Shown here: positions 22,263-35,178 of the stretch, piece by piece
Layout of the letters: every line of letters starts with the position of its first letter
Numbering within the stretch: position 1 is the first letter of the stretch
Assembly (NCBI GenBank): GCA_031308135.1
Contig: JAHLJT010002630.1
Span: 100,375,608-100,439,607 of the forward strand
Source: Acheta domesticus
Taxonomy: Eukaryota > Arthropoda > Insecta > Orthoptera > Gryllidae
DNA: 64,000 bases
Direction of reading: 5' to 3'
The notes under the pieces: generated by a model
What the model saw: the letters and a program-made list of their open reading frames with translations, nothing else
Told to the model about the DNA's origin: nothing
The model's database searches: none
Made by a program: the position numbers and the translations under genes

Positions 22263-24443
22263 TATTGTACGCTTTTACTTTCTCGCGGTTAAGAAGGAAC
22301 TTTTGTAGAAGGGAAATTTATGAAATGCTGAGAGAAAAAATGCGAATTTTCATCAGGAAAACTCTTCTTCCAGAGTCCTGGCATCGAAATAGTGGAGAAA
22401 TCCATTTGCTAAAGTTAGAAAAAAATCCTCCAGCACGTGGTGCAGCCAGAATCCAACTTCCTTGGGTCCTTGGTACCGAAAAATCAATTGACGGGAAAAC
22501 ATATGTTCATCTGTGAACGCTAGCGACTAAACCCTTCAGCCGATTCTCTCCAAAACTTATATTCCCTGATCGATCTGGCTGATGTCGTGGCTCCTTGAAT
22601 TTGAAACCGATATTTCAATTTTTGGGGGGTACTTTACACGAAGCCCCTGGGACATCTTTAATATTTTCAAAAAATAGCATCAACAATTTTAATTAAATCT
22701 TATTTTTAAAATTTGACGTTAAAGAGTATGGCTCAGGTCTCAAGTTGGTTGAACACTCATTTTTTGAAAATTCAACATTTTTTCGCCCTCTTCCTACAAC
22801 TAGTTATGAAGATATAATTTTGTCTTAACATCTGTTCACCAAAAACAGATCTTCAAATAATGTCATGGCCAGTTTTTCAAAAACTTTTATGTTTTTTGCG
22901 AAATTTTGTGTCAAATAGGCAATTCTTATTTTCTTTAAACTATTTTTTCTTAAAAACCAAACATGTTTTTATTAAATTGGGACCTTAGCATTAAGGAGCT
23001 TAAGAGAACGATGCAGGTCTCATGTTCGTTGAAATGCCGGATTTTGCCAAAATTTAAAAATATTACAAAATGTTCGGTCTTGTGAAAATACAATTTTTTT
23101 AATGGAATGTGTGTCAAAGAATAGAAAAAAACTTCAACAATTTCAAACAACAATTTCTCAAAACTCTTGCAATGCTGCGATAACACTAAATGAAAAGCAC
23201 ACTAACTAGGCGAGGCTGCATGACTGATACAGTAAAGAAAATGTAATTAGTATAAACATAAACAGATTTATTGAAGCCTACGAGGCACAAATGAATAATT
23301 ATTATAAACACATGTCTAGACTTTTCAAACCAGACCAGACCACACTCATAGTAAAACTGCTTCTCCTTTTCACGCATCTGTCTAGTGGGGGTCTACATGC
23401 ACACACAAAATGGACGACAGCAACATGACACAGCAAATGTCCACGGGCTGGATTAGCTCTCTGTGGTCAGCGATGTAATATTGCTGCTTGTCACTCCCTG
23501 CCAATTCTCCCCCTGCCGCCTTATCACCCACGCTCTCCCCGCCGGCCCCGCCACTCTCCACGACGCCCCGAGATCTCCCCGGGCGAGTGGAAGGGGGACC
23601 AGCCGGGCGGGCGGTGGGGAGAGAGGGGCGAAGGCGGTGACGACGTTGTCGTCCACGGCCGGCGTCGGCAACGTTATTTATTTAGTTAATTTTTTAAAGT
23701 GGGGCGCGCGAAATTTATTTTCGCGCCCCCATAACACATTGGTGCAGCATGGAACTCCCATAATTTGGCGGGAAGACCACAAAGAGCGCCCGGCTGGGCG
23801 AAAGTCACTGCAACTTTATCCGCGCCGAGAAAATGTGCTAACAATGTGTTCATTAAAAACAGATTTTCAAATACGGTCGTGTTGGATTTTTCGAAAATAT
23901 GAGTATTTGTGGAGTAATTGGTCCTCAAAATCAGGCGACCGTTCGGAAAAATCCTTCGCTTTCTGATCGTAATTTCAGAGGCGTTTTGAATAAGGTGGAT
24001 GCTACGTATGTTAGAATGTGTATATTACTTCATATTTCCTTGTTTCTTACAATGGAGTGTCTGACGTATGTTTACAAATGAATCTTTTTGCAATTACTTC
24101 AAAGAAATTTGAAATAAATGTGAAATAACGACTGGAAACTTTCAGTCGCCTGCTCCCAAATTACGTAGGAAGTTAGAATTTGTATATTCTTTCTTTTTTC
24201 ATTTTATTATTAATTATAATTATATTATTTCATTTTAAATTTCGTCATTTAATCCCATTAAATGTGAAAAACCATGAGCAGTCATTGTTGGTTGTTGTAA
24301 CCTATTGCTGTGAAGCCGCACTGATAAACAAAGGGCGACAATGACAGCTATATTTCGTTCGCAGTAATAAAAACTAATACTTTCATATATATTTGTAGAA
24401 TATTACAATATCATAGTCTTTAATAATAACTATGTTATGTTAC
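22263..24443 (+). repeat. Repeat family A, long copy (with nested family C)
   Basis: It starts with ttttactttctcgcggttaa, like 43972-44035 on the other strand, and shows family A modules (atcaattgacggg, gggtactttacacgaagccc, ctgttcaccaaaaacagatc). The family C copy at 23155-23845 interrupts it. The distal part (24120-24440) resembles 42650-43000 in the same orientation. Confidence 0.55.
23155..23845 (-). repeat. GC-rich repeat family C, copy 2
   Basis: Inverted relative to 15140-15795. It interrupts family A between 23150 and 23850. The GC-rich middle (about 23480-23680) includes gggcgcgcgaaa-type sequence. Open frames here reflect GC content rather than coding. Confidence 0.6.
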
Positions 24444-25696
24444 CAGTGGCGTCTCCTGGCTAGTAGATGTGGGGATTCGATCATGATATTACAGATTGAA
24501 CGCTTAATTCCAAATATTTAAGGTCTGCGTCATTCTACTTTACTCTGAAGTATTTTAGAAGTGTATGTTGCAAATTAGACACATTCTGAATCTTCCTTGA
24601 AAATCCTCATTTTCTCATTGCATGCACTAACTTACATAAACAAAACAATACAACTAAAAAAAATAACCACAAAAAAGTACATACCTAATTTTTGAACTCG
24701 AGATCTATTCGCGTTGTCTTGGTTGTCCATCACTATCTACCATAAGTTTTTCGGAATAGGAGAAAGAACTGCACGGAATTTCATGAAACCTGTCTACGAC
24801 AATATGAAACGTTTCACTACTGTTCCCTGCCACAAATAACTCACCCACTACCACAAATGAACTGGATGAGCTCGCCATGTCGCACACGCACACACACTCG
24901 CAAGTTTTATTCTTTCGCGTTACAATTTCAAATTCACGATTCTCTTTAACATATCACCAACTGGGGCAAAGTAATCTATTTAACGCACATTCAGTAGTTA
25001 ACAGCTTTTACGGTAGAACGCAGGACACACATGACGAACGAAATAACATCGTGCGCACCGTTTCGAGTTCATAGATTGTCTCTGTCATACCATTTCCTTA
25101 CACGATGGGGGTGATCTTGTTGTCAGGCCTGCTAACACACATCGAGTTACCCAGTTGTACTGAATCAGGTTGAAACGTGCTTAAGCAGTTGGCAGACTTG
25201 CTTGACTTGTGAAGAAAGAAAGTCGTGCCGTCAGCCCCCCGCTCCCCGCTTCCGGGCCCCAATCGTGGCACGTGACTTCTGGGATTCCTACGCGTGCTGC
25301 CGAACTATAAGAGAGAGGGCTTCAGAGGAGGGGATATGGAAGGTTATTGGGAGGGGATACACGAACGCCAATGAGAAGCCTTTGCTGTGAGAAGCTATGT
25401 CACCTCTCCGGCAGTCGAAACCACGCAGCTTGCACACCGTTGCACACAGCGCATGGCCGTGACTTCAACGACCTCGCCAACGAAGTGAGGTCGTTCAAGG
25501 GATGTTTCTCGGCCCGTCACATCGAGCTAGGGGACTAACGCCTATTGGACCGCGCACGTAAATGGCGGGAGGAAATAGACAAACAGAGGGAGATACTTAA
25601 CAGAAGAAAATAAAATACTTTACTGAAAATATTTTTGAGTGATGGAAAACTGGAGGATTTAACACATCACTCGCATACATTGAGCCTACGCCACTG
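24444..25696. mobile_element. hAT-type non-autonomous transposon
   Basis: Ends CAGTGGCGT...ACGCCACTG are flanked by a perfect 8-bp target duplication TATGTTAC (24436-24443 and 25697-25704). An 8-bp duplication with short CAG...CTG ends fits hAT. The 1253-bp interior lacks a transposase. A short minus-strand frame (about 24705-24880, MASSSSSFVVVGELFVAG...) ends just before a donor-like gtatgt and may be a relic of a first exon. Confidence 0.85.
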
Positions 25697-25704
25697 TATG
25701 TTAC

Positions 25705-26150
25705 TAATTTATGTTCGTAAATACAGTGCATATTTTATACAATGATGCCAGAACTATATTTTTACTTTCTCGCGCATTTTCATTTAAAATTTGAATAAAA
25801 ATATATATTGCCTGAAACTATTTAATTTTCGCACCAAATGTTCTGTGATTTCAAAAGAGTTTTGCAAAAACTGAGAAAGTATCGAGATGTTTCAGGACCT
25901 CTACTTTCTTCTTTTTTAAAACGTCCATCCATCTGTCATCTGTGAACAACATTCACGCCTACACCATTTGTAGGATATTTGCAAACCGAATGCTCCCTGG
26001 CCGATCTGGTCCCTGTCGAGGCTCTGCGATGTTTATTAAATATCTTTCATTTGGGAAGGTATTTCACATGAAGTCCCTGGGACATTTTCACTCTTTTCTT
26101 AAAAATAGACCCAAAAGTTTCAATATTTTACATGAAAAAAAGATTTATTA
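25705..26150 (+). repeat. Repeat family A fragment
   Basis: Contains tttactttctcgcgcatttt, a gtccatccatctgtcatctg variant and atgaagtccctgggacattt, which are family A modules. It is probably the continuation of the copy interrupted by the hAT element. Confidence 0.5.
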
Positions 26151-27700
26151 ATAAGTCATTAAGGAATTCTAGATTGATAATAGAATAAGGAACACACCGA
26201 TATGTTATTTACCACAAAAGAGAGTTTTATACATACATTCTGAATATTATTTATGTTGGAATTAGCCGAGAATATAATTCAACCCAACACAAATCAAAAA
26301 ATGATCTTCAAATTGTGAATCTTCAACAGATACTTGTTTATGATTTATATTAGAAAGAAAATAAACTTAGTTAATTGATAAGGAAACCGAAATTTTTACT
26401 ACATAGATACAAAACAAGAATATTAGACAAAAATGTTAATCAATAATTGTTATGGAATCGGAAAATACTGTGTAAAATTAAAAGTAACAATCCCTGACAA
26501 CTCAAGAATCACATACGAGAGTAAGTAGCCATCCAATTAATTTACTTCACTTAAAATTTATTTTGTGGGATTTTTTTATCTAGTACCCAATGTAATGGTA
26601 AACAAAAAAAATCTTTTCCAAAAGAGAGAGCCTCATTCAAATTCAACTCTCAGCAATATATTATACCACAAAATTAACCCAGTATAAAATTACCCCTTGG
26701 TAGGCCCTTGTTTCAATCAATCAATTTTGTGGAAAACTAATTTTATTAGAACACAGCAACCTAAATGTAGTTAATGTGTTTCTGTAGTAACAACTGTTAT
26801 TGATAAACATGATTGTAAGATTTATTTTGGTATTTATGTACACATTAAGAACTTATGAATACATGATATGAAGAGGAACAAAACAAGAAAATCTACCTTG
26901 TTACATAGAAGTAAAACTATCATATTTACATAAAGTCAGAAGAAAGAAGATACTAACCCAATTGAGATGACAGTCCAACACAGATTATTAAAAAAAGCAG
27001 AAAGCCATTGGTCCATATCAATGTTCTTTGTAACCATACTATTTATCTAAGATATCTTTAAACATTGAACTTGAAATTTTTAAACATTAGACCTACATTT
27101 CTTTGCTATATTTTAAAACGATTTTTCTTCTGCGAATAAAAAAATTCTTTGTTAGGCTTGTTCTTTTTTGCAATGGGCAACTAAATGTATATCACTTAAC
27201 ATTGCTTCTTATAGATGATTACTGCAGACCATTTCATATTTTCAAGAATTACATATTTTACTTTTCTATTTTAATTTATTATTATACTACAGAACAATTT
27301 TGCAATATTTAATTTTAATTCAAATAAAAATATTTAATGTGCTCACTTTTTCATCTCTTGGAAATAGGCAAGCTCAAGATTTCTCCAGGTTTAAAGGTCA
27401 TGATTCATACATGTATCTTCATACAATTGTACCATTTTTTAAAAACTTCAATTCATTACACTTATCCATGCATACACAAAATAAAATATGGTACAAATAT
27501 ATGTGTGAAAGGAAGAATGAAATCCAGTAAATTATTTCATACATAAACATTCCTCACACAGAAAATAAATATTCCCAGAAAATTTAAGCCTTTAGTGTGC
27601 AAAGTCAAATCAGACACACTCATCACTTTCAGTAGATGAATATTGTCTAATGTCTGTCCTATTATCCCTCCCTCAGTCATTGAAACCAAAGAAAGAAAAA
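26151..27700. other. AT-rich intron sequence without features
   Basis: No exon, terminal repeats or tandem structure found. Short frames look random. Confidence 0.45.
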
Positions 27701-27739
27701 AAAATAACTTTAAGACTTGAATATAAAAGTACGTTGAAA

Positions 27740-28560
27740 CAAGCAGCAATGTCTGATCCTGGATTTATTCACGTTATGAATTTCCATCATCAAATTTATA
27801 TCCATCCTAAAGACAGCAATAAAATACCTGCCATTTTAAAGATTGACTATGATGATACTTCATTTTGGATCTATCCTTCAACAGTATCGTCATGTTTCGT
27901 ATGAAAAGAACTTGGACATTTGGCCATAAAATTGCCCCTCAACATTACGTTAATACAACACCAATCCACAATACAACAAACGTTACCTGTAACTCAAGAC
28001 GCAAATATTCCTCCTCAACAAGAACAAACTACTGAACTATCTTCTGATGTCCCACAAAGATCCTTCTACTCACGTCTCTCTTCTATGAAGGAAAGGCCTA
28101 ATCTATCGCTCTCTCCCTTCTGTTCAATTTCTAATTCTCATTACAAACCCTCTACATAAAAGAATAAAAATTACGCTGCAAACAAACAAACAAAATTCAA
28201 GATACTTCCTTCTCCTGAAGAGAAAAAATTTCACTAAATGGATGTACTCTCTCCTCTTAAAAATATATTATCCAACACTAAAACCAATTACCTAATGGAT
28301 CTTCTACAGCTGAAAACCTTACTAGAAAAAATCAAAAATCAAACACATTGATGAAATTTTGACAGATTCCTGCCCTAATGTCAGCCTATTTCTTAAAATG
28401 ATTGAAGATACATACTGTCATCTAAAAAATAAAAACATTAAGAGATTTTCAAACCTAACTAGTGGGGTTAAAACAGATGCAATACAATTTATACCACAAT
28501 TTCTCTCCGAATTAACACATCTCAGTCATCAGTTTTTGTAAAACTCATTTCAAATCGTAG
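27740..28560 (+). pseudogene. Non-LTR retrotransposon ORF1-like remnant
   Basis: The broken frame contains IYIHPKDSNKIPAILKIDYD and, after an in-frame stop, a remnant of a CCHC knuckle (CFV*KELGHLAI). This is the layout of gag-like ORF1 proteins of insect I/Jockey-type elements. Several stops follow. It is co-oriented with the RNase H remnant at 29590-29860. Confidence 0.5.
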
Positions 28561-28839
28561 AACATTTGGTGGAAAAACAAGCAGTGTGCAAAAACTAAAT
28601 TAAAAGTTAATAAATAAAAGTTAATAAAACTGATAGCACTGGCAAACAAATGCAAATAATCAAAAATATATAATAGTAATTAATAAGCACTATGGTATTT
28701 TAATATTCTACAAATATATATAAAAGTATTGGTATAAGTATTTCTATTATTATGAATGAAAAGCAGCTGCCATTATGCCTTATGTTATCAGTATGCATTA
28801 CAACAACCAACGAAGACCTATCATCTATTTGTTTTCACA

Positions 28840-29570
28840 TTTAACATGGACGCAGAACATTGAGCCATACATATGTTATGAGAAAGTTTTCCCATCATCA
28901 GTTGCTCTCCAATATTAGAACAGAATTAACAAATTAGCACATGAATAACTATGTCATGCAAAATACAGAATCTGATTGAACACTAAAATTATTTAAATAT
29001 AGTACTTCTCCAAGCAACATAGATGAAACACCTTATTAAGTATATGTAGTGATCAGTCCTTGTACGGAGACAGGCTGAGGGAAGGGGAGGGAGGAAACAA
29101 AAGTATGGGAAAGCTGGTCATGAAATAAAATTATGATGGGGCTAAATTTTATTTAAGATTATTCATTAAGACATATTAGATTGGTATTTTTTAATAATTT
29201 TAAAATTTCTAAATTTTCAAAAATGTGCACTTTGTTCTCTTTACTTTTGAAATCCAAAATTTTGAAGTTTGTACACGAGTCGAAAGAATGTCTTGAATTA
29301 GGAGGTTGGCAAATGTGGAGTATTCTTGTTTTAGTTTCCACAATCTGAGATGTTGATTTAGTCTCCAGGAAAACTTCCTAGCTGTTTGTCCTACATATGC
29401 AGAATTACAATTGTTGCATTACAGTAGTAAACTCCACTTTTTTCCATTAAGGAGACGGGATTACTTGTTGGGAAATTATTGTAGGACGTTGTGTTATAAG
29501 ATGCCTTCATGTTACATTTGCTAAATATTCTTCCACATTCTTTGCACTCAGTTACATAATTTATGGTCCA
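28840..29570 (-). mobile_element. Penelope-like element: GIY-YIG endonuclease remnant and tail
   Basis: On the minus strand a decayed frame from about 29570 contains EKSGVYYCN (GIY-YIG start), KQLGSF, ETKTRILHICQPPNSRHSFD and ENLEILKLLKNTNLICLNE, the layout of a Penelope-like endonuclease. It is followed by a tail with ctgatgatgggaaaactttc near 28900. It mirrors 41995-42550, so the insertion predates the duplication. Frameshifts and stops inactivate it. Confidence 0.65.
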
Positions 29571-29589
29571 TTTTCTACTGTGAAGCTTA

Positions 29590-29860
29590 CGCTATCCTTG
29601 CTGCACTCAGAAACACTGAATAGAAAGAAGACAATAAATTTATTATCTTTACTGATTCATTGAGTGTCCTAAATTTTCAGAGAAATTTCAATAAAAATGA
29701 AGGAATTATACATGACATTACCAATATTTACAATGATTTGCCATATAAGAAAATAGACATTTTTTTCATGGATTCCATCCCATAAAGTAATCCAAGGTAA
29801 CATCCTGGTGGATTCAGCTGCTAAACCAGCAATTAAACTCCCTCCCCAAGAAAAAACAGT
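29590..29860 (+). pseudogene. Non-LTR retrotransposon RNase H remnant
   Basis: Reads AILAALRNTE, FIIFTDSLSVLNFQRNFNKN, IDIFFSWIPSHKVIQGNILV and DSAAK. These match the E, D and final HxGIxGNExAD-type region of RNase H domains at the 3' end of I/R1/Jockey-like elements. It contains stops and small shifts. Confidence 0.7.
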
Positions 29861-30383
29861 TTCAAGATTTGTATTTACAATAATCTATTAGACAAGAACG
29901 GAAATTAATTCTATAACTGGTTTATCCATTCTCTACCATACCCTGTTCTCAACGCCATGCCATTCAATTTCATCTTGCTTCATTCCACCCTGCCCTCCTC
30001 CACACACAACAATTCTTTGATTTGCTACAATCACATTGCTTTGTGCAGCTGTAAACACATGCACAGCTGATTAATCCCAGAAAACTCCAATAAAATTTTG
30101 ACCTTCATTCAAAGCTTCGATCTATTCAAACGAAATAAAATGCACTTATACAAGAAATTTTGTTATCACTGAACTATCAACATTAGATTTACTTGCTCTT
30201 TTGTAACCATTTGAAGAAAACTTTAAAGAGTGCACACTTAAATTTTTTTTTTGAAGAAATAAGGAAATAAGATGGGTGGAAGTTTTACAATATATCATGT
30301 AAATATTTGATTTGTATTGATACAATATTTCATTTGTATTCTTTTGATGGGCAGGTGTAAAAACATTCATTGAAGTGGTAACA

Positions 30384-30540
30384 ATTTTATTATATTATAT
30401 TATTATATTATATATATTATATTATTATATTATATTATTATATTATATATATTATATATTATATTATTATATTATATATTATATTATATAATTATATATA
30501 TTATATATATTATATTATATATTATATTATTTTATTATAT
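30384..30540. repeat. TATTA/TA microsatellite
   Basis: About 155 bp of tattatattatatatattata. It is absent from the right arm and directly abuts the short repeat at 30533-30725. Confidence 0.9.
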
Positions 30541-30725
30541 AGGAGCGAATATTTTGTCAACAAAACTCGAAAAAAACTCTCTTTTCTGTATTCAAAATTC
30601 GACTAGAATATGGTTTAGGATAGAGACCACAGAATTATGAAAACGTGCACAAAATTCACTTCCCCCCATAGCTCGTCATACGCAGTTTTTTAACTGTTTT
30701 TGACGTAAATAAATAAAAAATAAAT
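30533..30725 (-). repeat. About 190-bp repeat shared with 37005-37195
   Basis: From taggagcgaatattttgtca to tttttgacgtaaataaata, near-identical in opposite orientation to 37005-37195. The position is not collinear with the arm order, so the two are independent insertions of one MITE-like repeat rather than part of the inverted duplication. Confidence 0.7.
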
Positions 30726-30744
30726 AAACAAAATTTCTTATATT

Positions 30745-31980
30745 AAAGGTAACATCGGTCTCTCAGACCAAGTGATTTGCGTATTATTTAACGTTTGTAC
30801 TAAATGTACTTGTTAGATGACTATTAGTACAAATATTAGAATCAAAATTTTCATAATATAATTTTTTTAACTTTGAAATTAAATTTTTAAAGCAGAGTTG
30901 TTACAGCAATGTTTGAAGCTAGTGTGAAATTCTGTTTCATACATTTATTTTAGAATATATTTTTGTAAATAAATATTGTAAATTTCGATGTTAAATTTTG
31001 TTATTGGACATAACTACGCACAACAGCCAGTAATAACAATTTCTTCACACCTTCATTGCACAACTTCTTGGAACACATCGAGCAATTCAGTTCCGTAGCA
31101 TCAGCTGACTTTGGCAAGGCACATTCATAGGCTGTTTTCTTTTGACATTCTCAACTGAACTGAAAACATCACATAATTGTAACAACATATTCTTTCTAAA
31201 AGAATGAAATATTAATTGAAACATGCGAGAAAAGTCTTACTCTGAAAAAGAACATCTCAAAGGCAGTACGAAAAATATACTTATGTTTAGAGTAACGCAA
31301 ATCCCAGAGGCCTTCTCGGCAAATTGACAATGAGTAAGAAAAATTACAGAACAATGCTATCACATGGAGTGACTCTCGAATGATGCTTACAAAAGTATAG
31401 ATTTGCATACAAGCAACAAACAAATAAACCTTGTTCTGTACACAATAGAAAATAAAACTTTTTTTTAAAAATTAGCCCATCTTACCCTTTCCAAAATTCA
31501 CTATGTTTCAAGAACAGCCTATCAAAGTCAATTTTGCTGGTTTTATTATAACTTCAGACAAACAGACGGAAATCATAAAAACAAAGGATTTTTTTATAAC
31601 TTATAACTTTATTCTTACGTAAACTGCTGAAGTGATTATATTCGATATGTCAACATTTTTAAATTACATTTCAAAACCTTAAAAAGAAATTAAATATGTA
31701 ATTAGAATTTATTAACAATAAAACAAAATAACTTTAAATATTTCATCATCATCATCATGAACTATTTAGGTATAGGCCCCATGGCCTGCTCCTATTCTAC
31801 CAGTAGTCCCCTCGTCACTACCAAAGTGTTCTTGGTCTTCCCGTCTCTTCTTTGGCCGGCCTCTTTCTCTTGTGCCTTTGGGTCTGCACTTTACCACCTG
31901 TTCTGGTATCCTGGTTATTTTCATTCTTTTAATATTTTAATACTTTAAATATTTTTATTTGGAAAAGCTTACACACACGG
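30745..31980. other. Intron 2 arm sequence (left)
   Basis: Mirrors about 40260-41050 of the right arm (ctgaagttataaaaccagc type landmarks). No exon recognised. Confidence 0.45.
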
Positions 31981-33245
31981 TAGGAGAAACACCCAACATC
32001 ATAAGAATACTAGAGAATGATCTGGCTTACAACCAAGCAAACATATAGGATGGAGTGTGTTTCTTGAAGGACATTATTCAAACAAACAGAGTAATGCAAA
32101 GGGACCCAATACGTCCTTTCCTGTTCAACATAGTAATTGCAGGCATAACAAGAATAACAGAGGACAATCACGACACATCCCTGCACATGCATGCAGAGGA
32201 TATGGTGGTAAGCTCAACCAACCTGACAAGCCGTAGACAATTCAGAAGCATGGGCAGAAGAAAACTACCTCCAAGTTAATACAAGCAAGACAGTACAGAC
32301 GACCTTCCTAAAAGGACAAATAGCATAGAGTGAGAAAATAAAACCTCGAAATAGCTTGTTGGAAACCAATCATGCATTAAGTAATAATTTTAGTGAGGTG
32401 CTTTGTATGTTTCAATTGTTTTGTTAAAGGATTGTATTCTGGTATTTGTGTCACTTCCTTTCCTTCGTGACAACGACAGTGACAATTGTAGTTTTGCAAT
32501 GTTAAAAAATTGTTGATTTGTCACATTATGTTTCAGTTCGTAAGAGAGCACACATGCTATTTTTGTCATGCCTAAAAAACGGCTGATATATTGAAATGCA
32601 TATTAATTCACCTTATCTAATGAAAATATACATTATTTTGAAAAGAATCAAATATTATTTAAGAAAATGAGCTATTAGAAGAGAAGAAGGTTACAGCTGG
32701 TAACTTCAGTCCACTAACTAATAAAAACCAATTGGTCAATGGTTTGCAAGAACTGGCTGGGTATTCTTCTTAGCTCAATATTACAGATATTTAGGAATAA
32801 CGCTTCAGACAACAGGCAGGCAGCTCATTCAAAATTCATATCAGAGAAAAAGCAGCAACAGCGATTACAGCCATGTTCTCAATTAAAAATATCCACAGAC
32901 TGTCACTAGAGGAAGCAATCAAATACAGTCATTAGCCCAATCATAACATATGGAATACAATACAGAAAAACTATCAATAGCTGATCTAAGGTCGATTAAA
33001 AAAAAAAAGCATGATACCTGAATAGAGTCCTGCGTCTTCCAAAGAACACACAATCAAGATTAGCACAAGATTAGCACTAGTACGTTGAGGACTTAAGATA
33101 CCAATTACTAGTATCCTTTATCAAAGAACACAAGTGCTAGAGGAAAGAAAAAAGAAGAGAAGGAAATATGGCCAGAATTTTACTCAACAGATGCCACAAT
33201 GGAAAGAAAATGACACAAATCGAGAATTAAGGCATGTGATTACAA
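31980..33245 (+). pseudogene. Non-LTR reverse transcriptase remnant (left arm only)
   Basis: On the plus strand: GVFLKDIIQT, MQRDPIRPFLFNIVIAGITR (RT block B region, normally GDPxSPLLFNI), LHMHAEDMVVS (normally YADDMVV, catalytic box damaged), then after about 420 bp of other sequence YLGITLQTTGRQ, IHRLSLEEAIK and a C-terminal region to about 33245. It is mutated and interrupted. It has no mirror in the right arm. Confidence 0.7.
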
Positions 33246-33656
33246 GCCATTTCATTTATTTATTTATTGTTTATATCTCTTCAGTAAAGTTGAGTGATGT
33301 AACATTTGTATTTGATCCATCATCCATCTCCAACATTAACACTTCATTTGATTTGAAATTTGCTTTCCTTACCAAGCTATTACTTTCAAAAGACCCTCCA
33401 GAATCACCTTCCAAAGCATAAACACCATTAAATCAGATTCACAGTTCTCCCTTTTGCCACAACAACAAATAAGACATATCTGTAGAACCTTGAATTTTCT
33501 TATGCACCCATAAGAAATTCAACCAGGGTGCTTGAGCACTAAAACCTCACACACCACCACTAGAATGTTTTTAATAACAAATGTGATTCTTTGAATTAAA
33601 CATCAAGTTTATTCACAGCTTACATTTGTACACGATACTCATAATGTTCTACAATA

Positions 33657-34175
33657 CAGTCAAACCTGGATAAGCGAGAGTTCAAGGGAGCACAATCTCA
33701 TTCTCGCTTATAGAGGTTTCTCACTAACCCGAGTTTCTCGCTAATGCAGGTACATGGGTAGCGTTTCTCTCTTATATGGGTACGCAGCAATAACAAGTCA
33801 CAGCAAGTACGAATGTAGTAAATATTTATTATGATAAAATAACAACAATAAAGTTATTTAGTTCCACGAAATAGAATAGGAACAATATTGACGAGAATAC
33901 AAAAACAATGGTAGGAAGTTCCACGAAAGTTAAGAATGAGTCATAAAATAGCACATGTTAAATTTGTAAATAAAGCTCGACTGTCGCTTATAGAGGTATA
34001 GATAAGTAGCAGTCTCACTTACGGAGGTCTATGAGGGAAAAACGACTCTCTCTTACAGAGGTTTCTGTTTCTCGCTAATAGAGGTTTTGGGAGCTTAAAA
34101 TGACGGGTCCTGGCTATTACTCTCACTTATAGAGTTTTCTCACTTATCCAGTTTTCACTTATCCAGGTTTGACTG
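33657..34175. mobile_element. 519-bp pogo/Tigger-like MITE
   Basis: Ends CAGTCAAACCTGGATAAG and its reverse complement with small changes (CTTATCCAGGTTTGACTG), flanked by TA (33655-33656, 34176-34177). CAGTNNAACCT ends with a TA target are typical of pogo-group Tc1/mariner elements. The interior is filled with ctcgcttatagaggtttctc repeats and has no frame. The second copy of the surrounding duplication (34805-34985) lacks it. Confidence 0.8.
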
Positions 34176-34404
34176 TAGTCAAAGTCTAAGGTTTTTTTTT
34201 TTAAACAAAAGAAAATGTGTAAACAAGTTATGAAATAAACAAGAGAATACGAGCAAGCACAATATCAACACCCTCCCATGTTTAATAACTTAGTGAGTCC
34301 CATGTTATTGGATAACTTTTCCAATTGATTCCAAACAATCGCTTCGTTAGCAAGTCGGTTTTCGATATCCACTCTTGAAATGACAATTTCAGCAGATGTA
34401 CTCG

Positions 34405-34830
34405 TTCTCAAACAAAACTAGTGGTGCTACAGAATGGCACAGACATTCCTGTATTAGTTTTGTTTCTTTTGGGCTCGGCTAGCTATTCAGACTTGCCAAT
34501 ACTCTTGACAGCTGCAATCTATCGCCACCCAACCTACATTTTTTTTGACATTTTATTAATTTTTTGGTTTCCTAATAGTAGAACAAAAATATTATTTCAA
34601 GAATATAAAAAAAAAGAGTTAAACCTTGTCCTAAACAGCAATTTTCATTGAAAAATTTGGAGTTTTATCAAGAAAATGGTGTTTAAGCGATACTGTAAAT
34701 GCGAAATTGAAGCTCTTTTTCACAGAAAGTTTTTGAGCTTTCGAAAAAAAGGATAGTGCAATTAGCATTATCAATTTTTGTTTGAAATGTTTGAACAAAA
34801 AATTTGAAACATCAAGTTCATTCAAAACTT
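34405..34830 (-). repeat. Repeat family A fragment (reverse)
   Basis: actagtggtgctacagaatg, the reverse right end, begins near 34415. ctatcgccacccaacctac and the ttcattgaaaaatttggag module follow. Similar to 60477-60880 in the same orientation. Confidence 0.65.
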
Positions 34831-35112
34831 ACATTTGTACATGATACTCATAACCTTCTACAACAGTGAAAGTCAAAGAGATTTTTTTTTAAACAAAAGA
34901 AAATGAGTAACAAGTTATGAAATAAACCAGAGAATATGTGCATGCACAATATCAACACGAACACCCACCGCTCACATGGCTTCAAAGCTGAAAAATCTAC
35001 ACTTTCATATTGGAGGCTACTTCTTCCAAAACCCTAATAAGTCAAATCATCCATTACTTTCCATTCACCAAAAAACAGATTAAGTCCTGACATTAATGCA
35101 AATATTACTCAC

Positions 35113-35178
35113 AAAATCATTCCAGCAAACATCTTCCTTCAAATATTCTTCATTTACTTCAATCTGTTCTTCTTTAAC
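35113..35178 (-). CDS. Zinc-finger gene exon 2 (left paralogue)
   Basis: 66 nt, phase 0. Acceptor gttacctctag, donor gtgagt. It encodes VKEEQIEVNEEYLKEDVCWN followed by DF. The start V-K-E-E matches the psi-K-x-E SUMO consensus, common near the N-terminus of insect C2H2 proteins. It is five codons longer than the right copy, and the ends (VKEE, CWNxF) are conserved. Confidence 0.7.

Larger units (their letters stand above)
33565..34985. other. Left-arm-specific composite insertion
   Basis: In the right arm the flanking sequences ggtgcttgagcact (36335) and gctgaaaaaatctgcactct (reverse strand, near 36290) adjoin. In the left arm about 1.4 kb lies between their counterparts: a direct duplication (33595-33656 plus 34176-34335 versus 34805-34985), the pogo-like element in the first copy, and family A between the copies. 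Confidence 0.6.

Noticed and set aside
23453..23966. 167-residue frame
   Set aside because: Spans the GC-rich middle of family C and its junction with family A, so it cannot be one gene.
30384..30540. CRISPR-like or structured repeat array
   Set aside because: Plain TATTA/TA microsatellite without spacers; no CRISPR array exists in the window.
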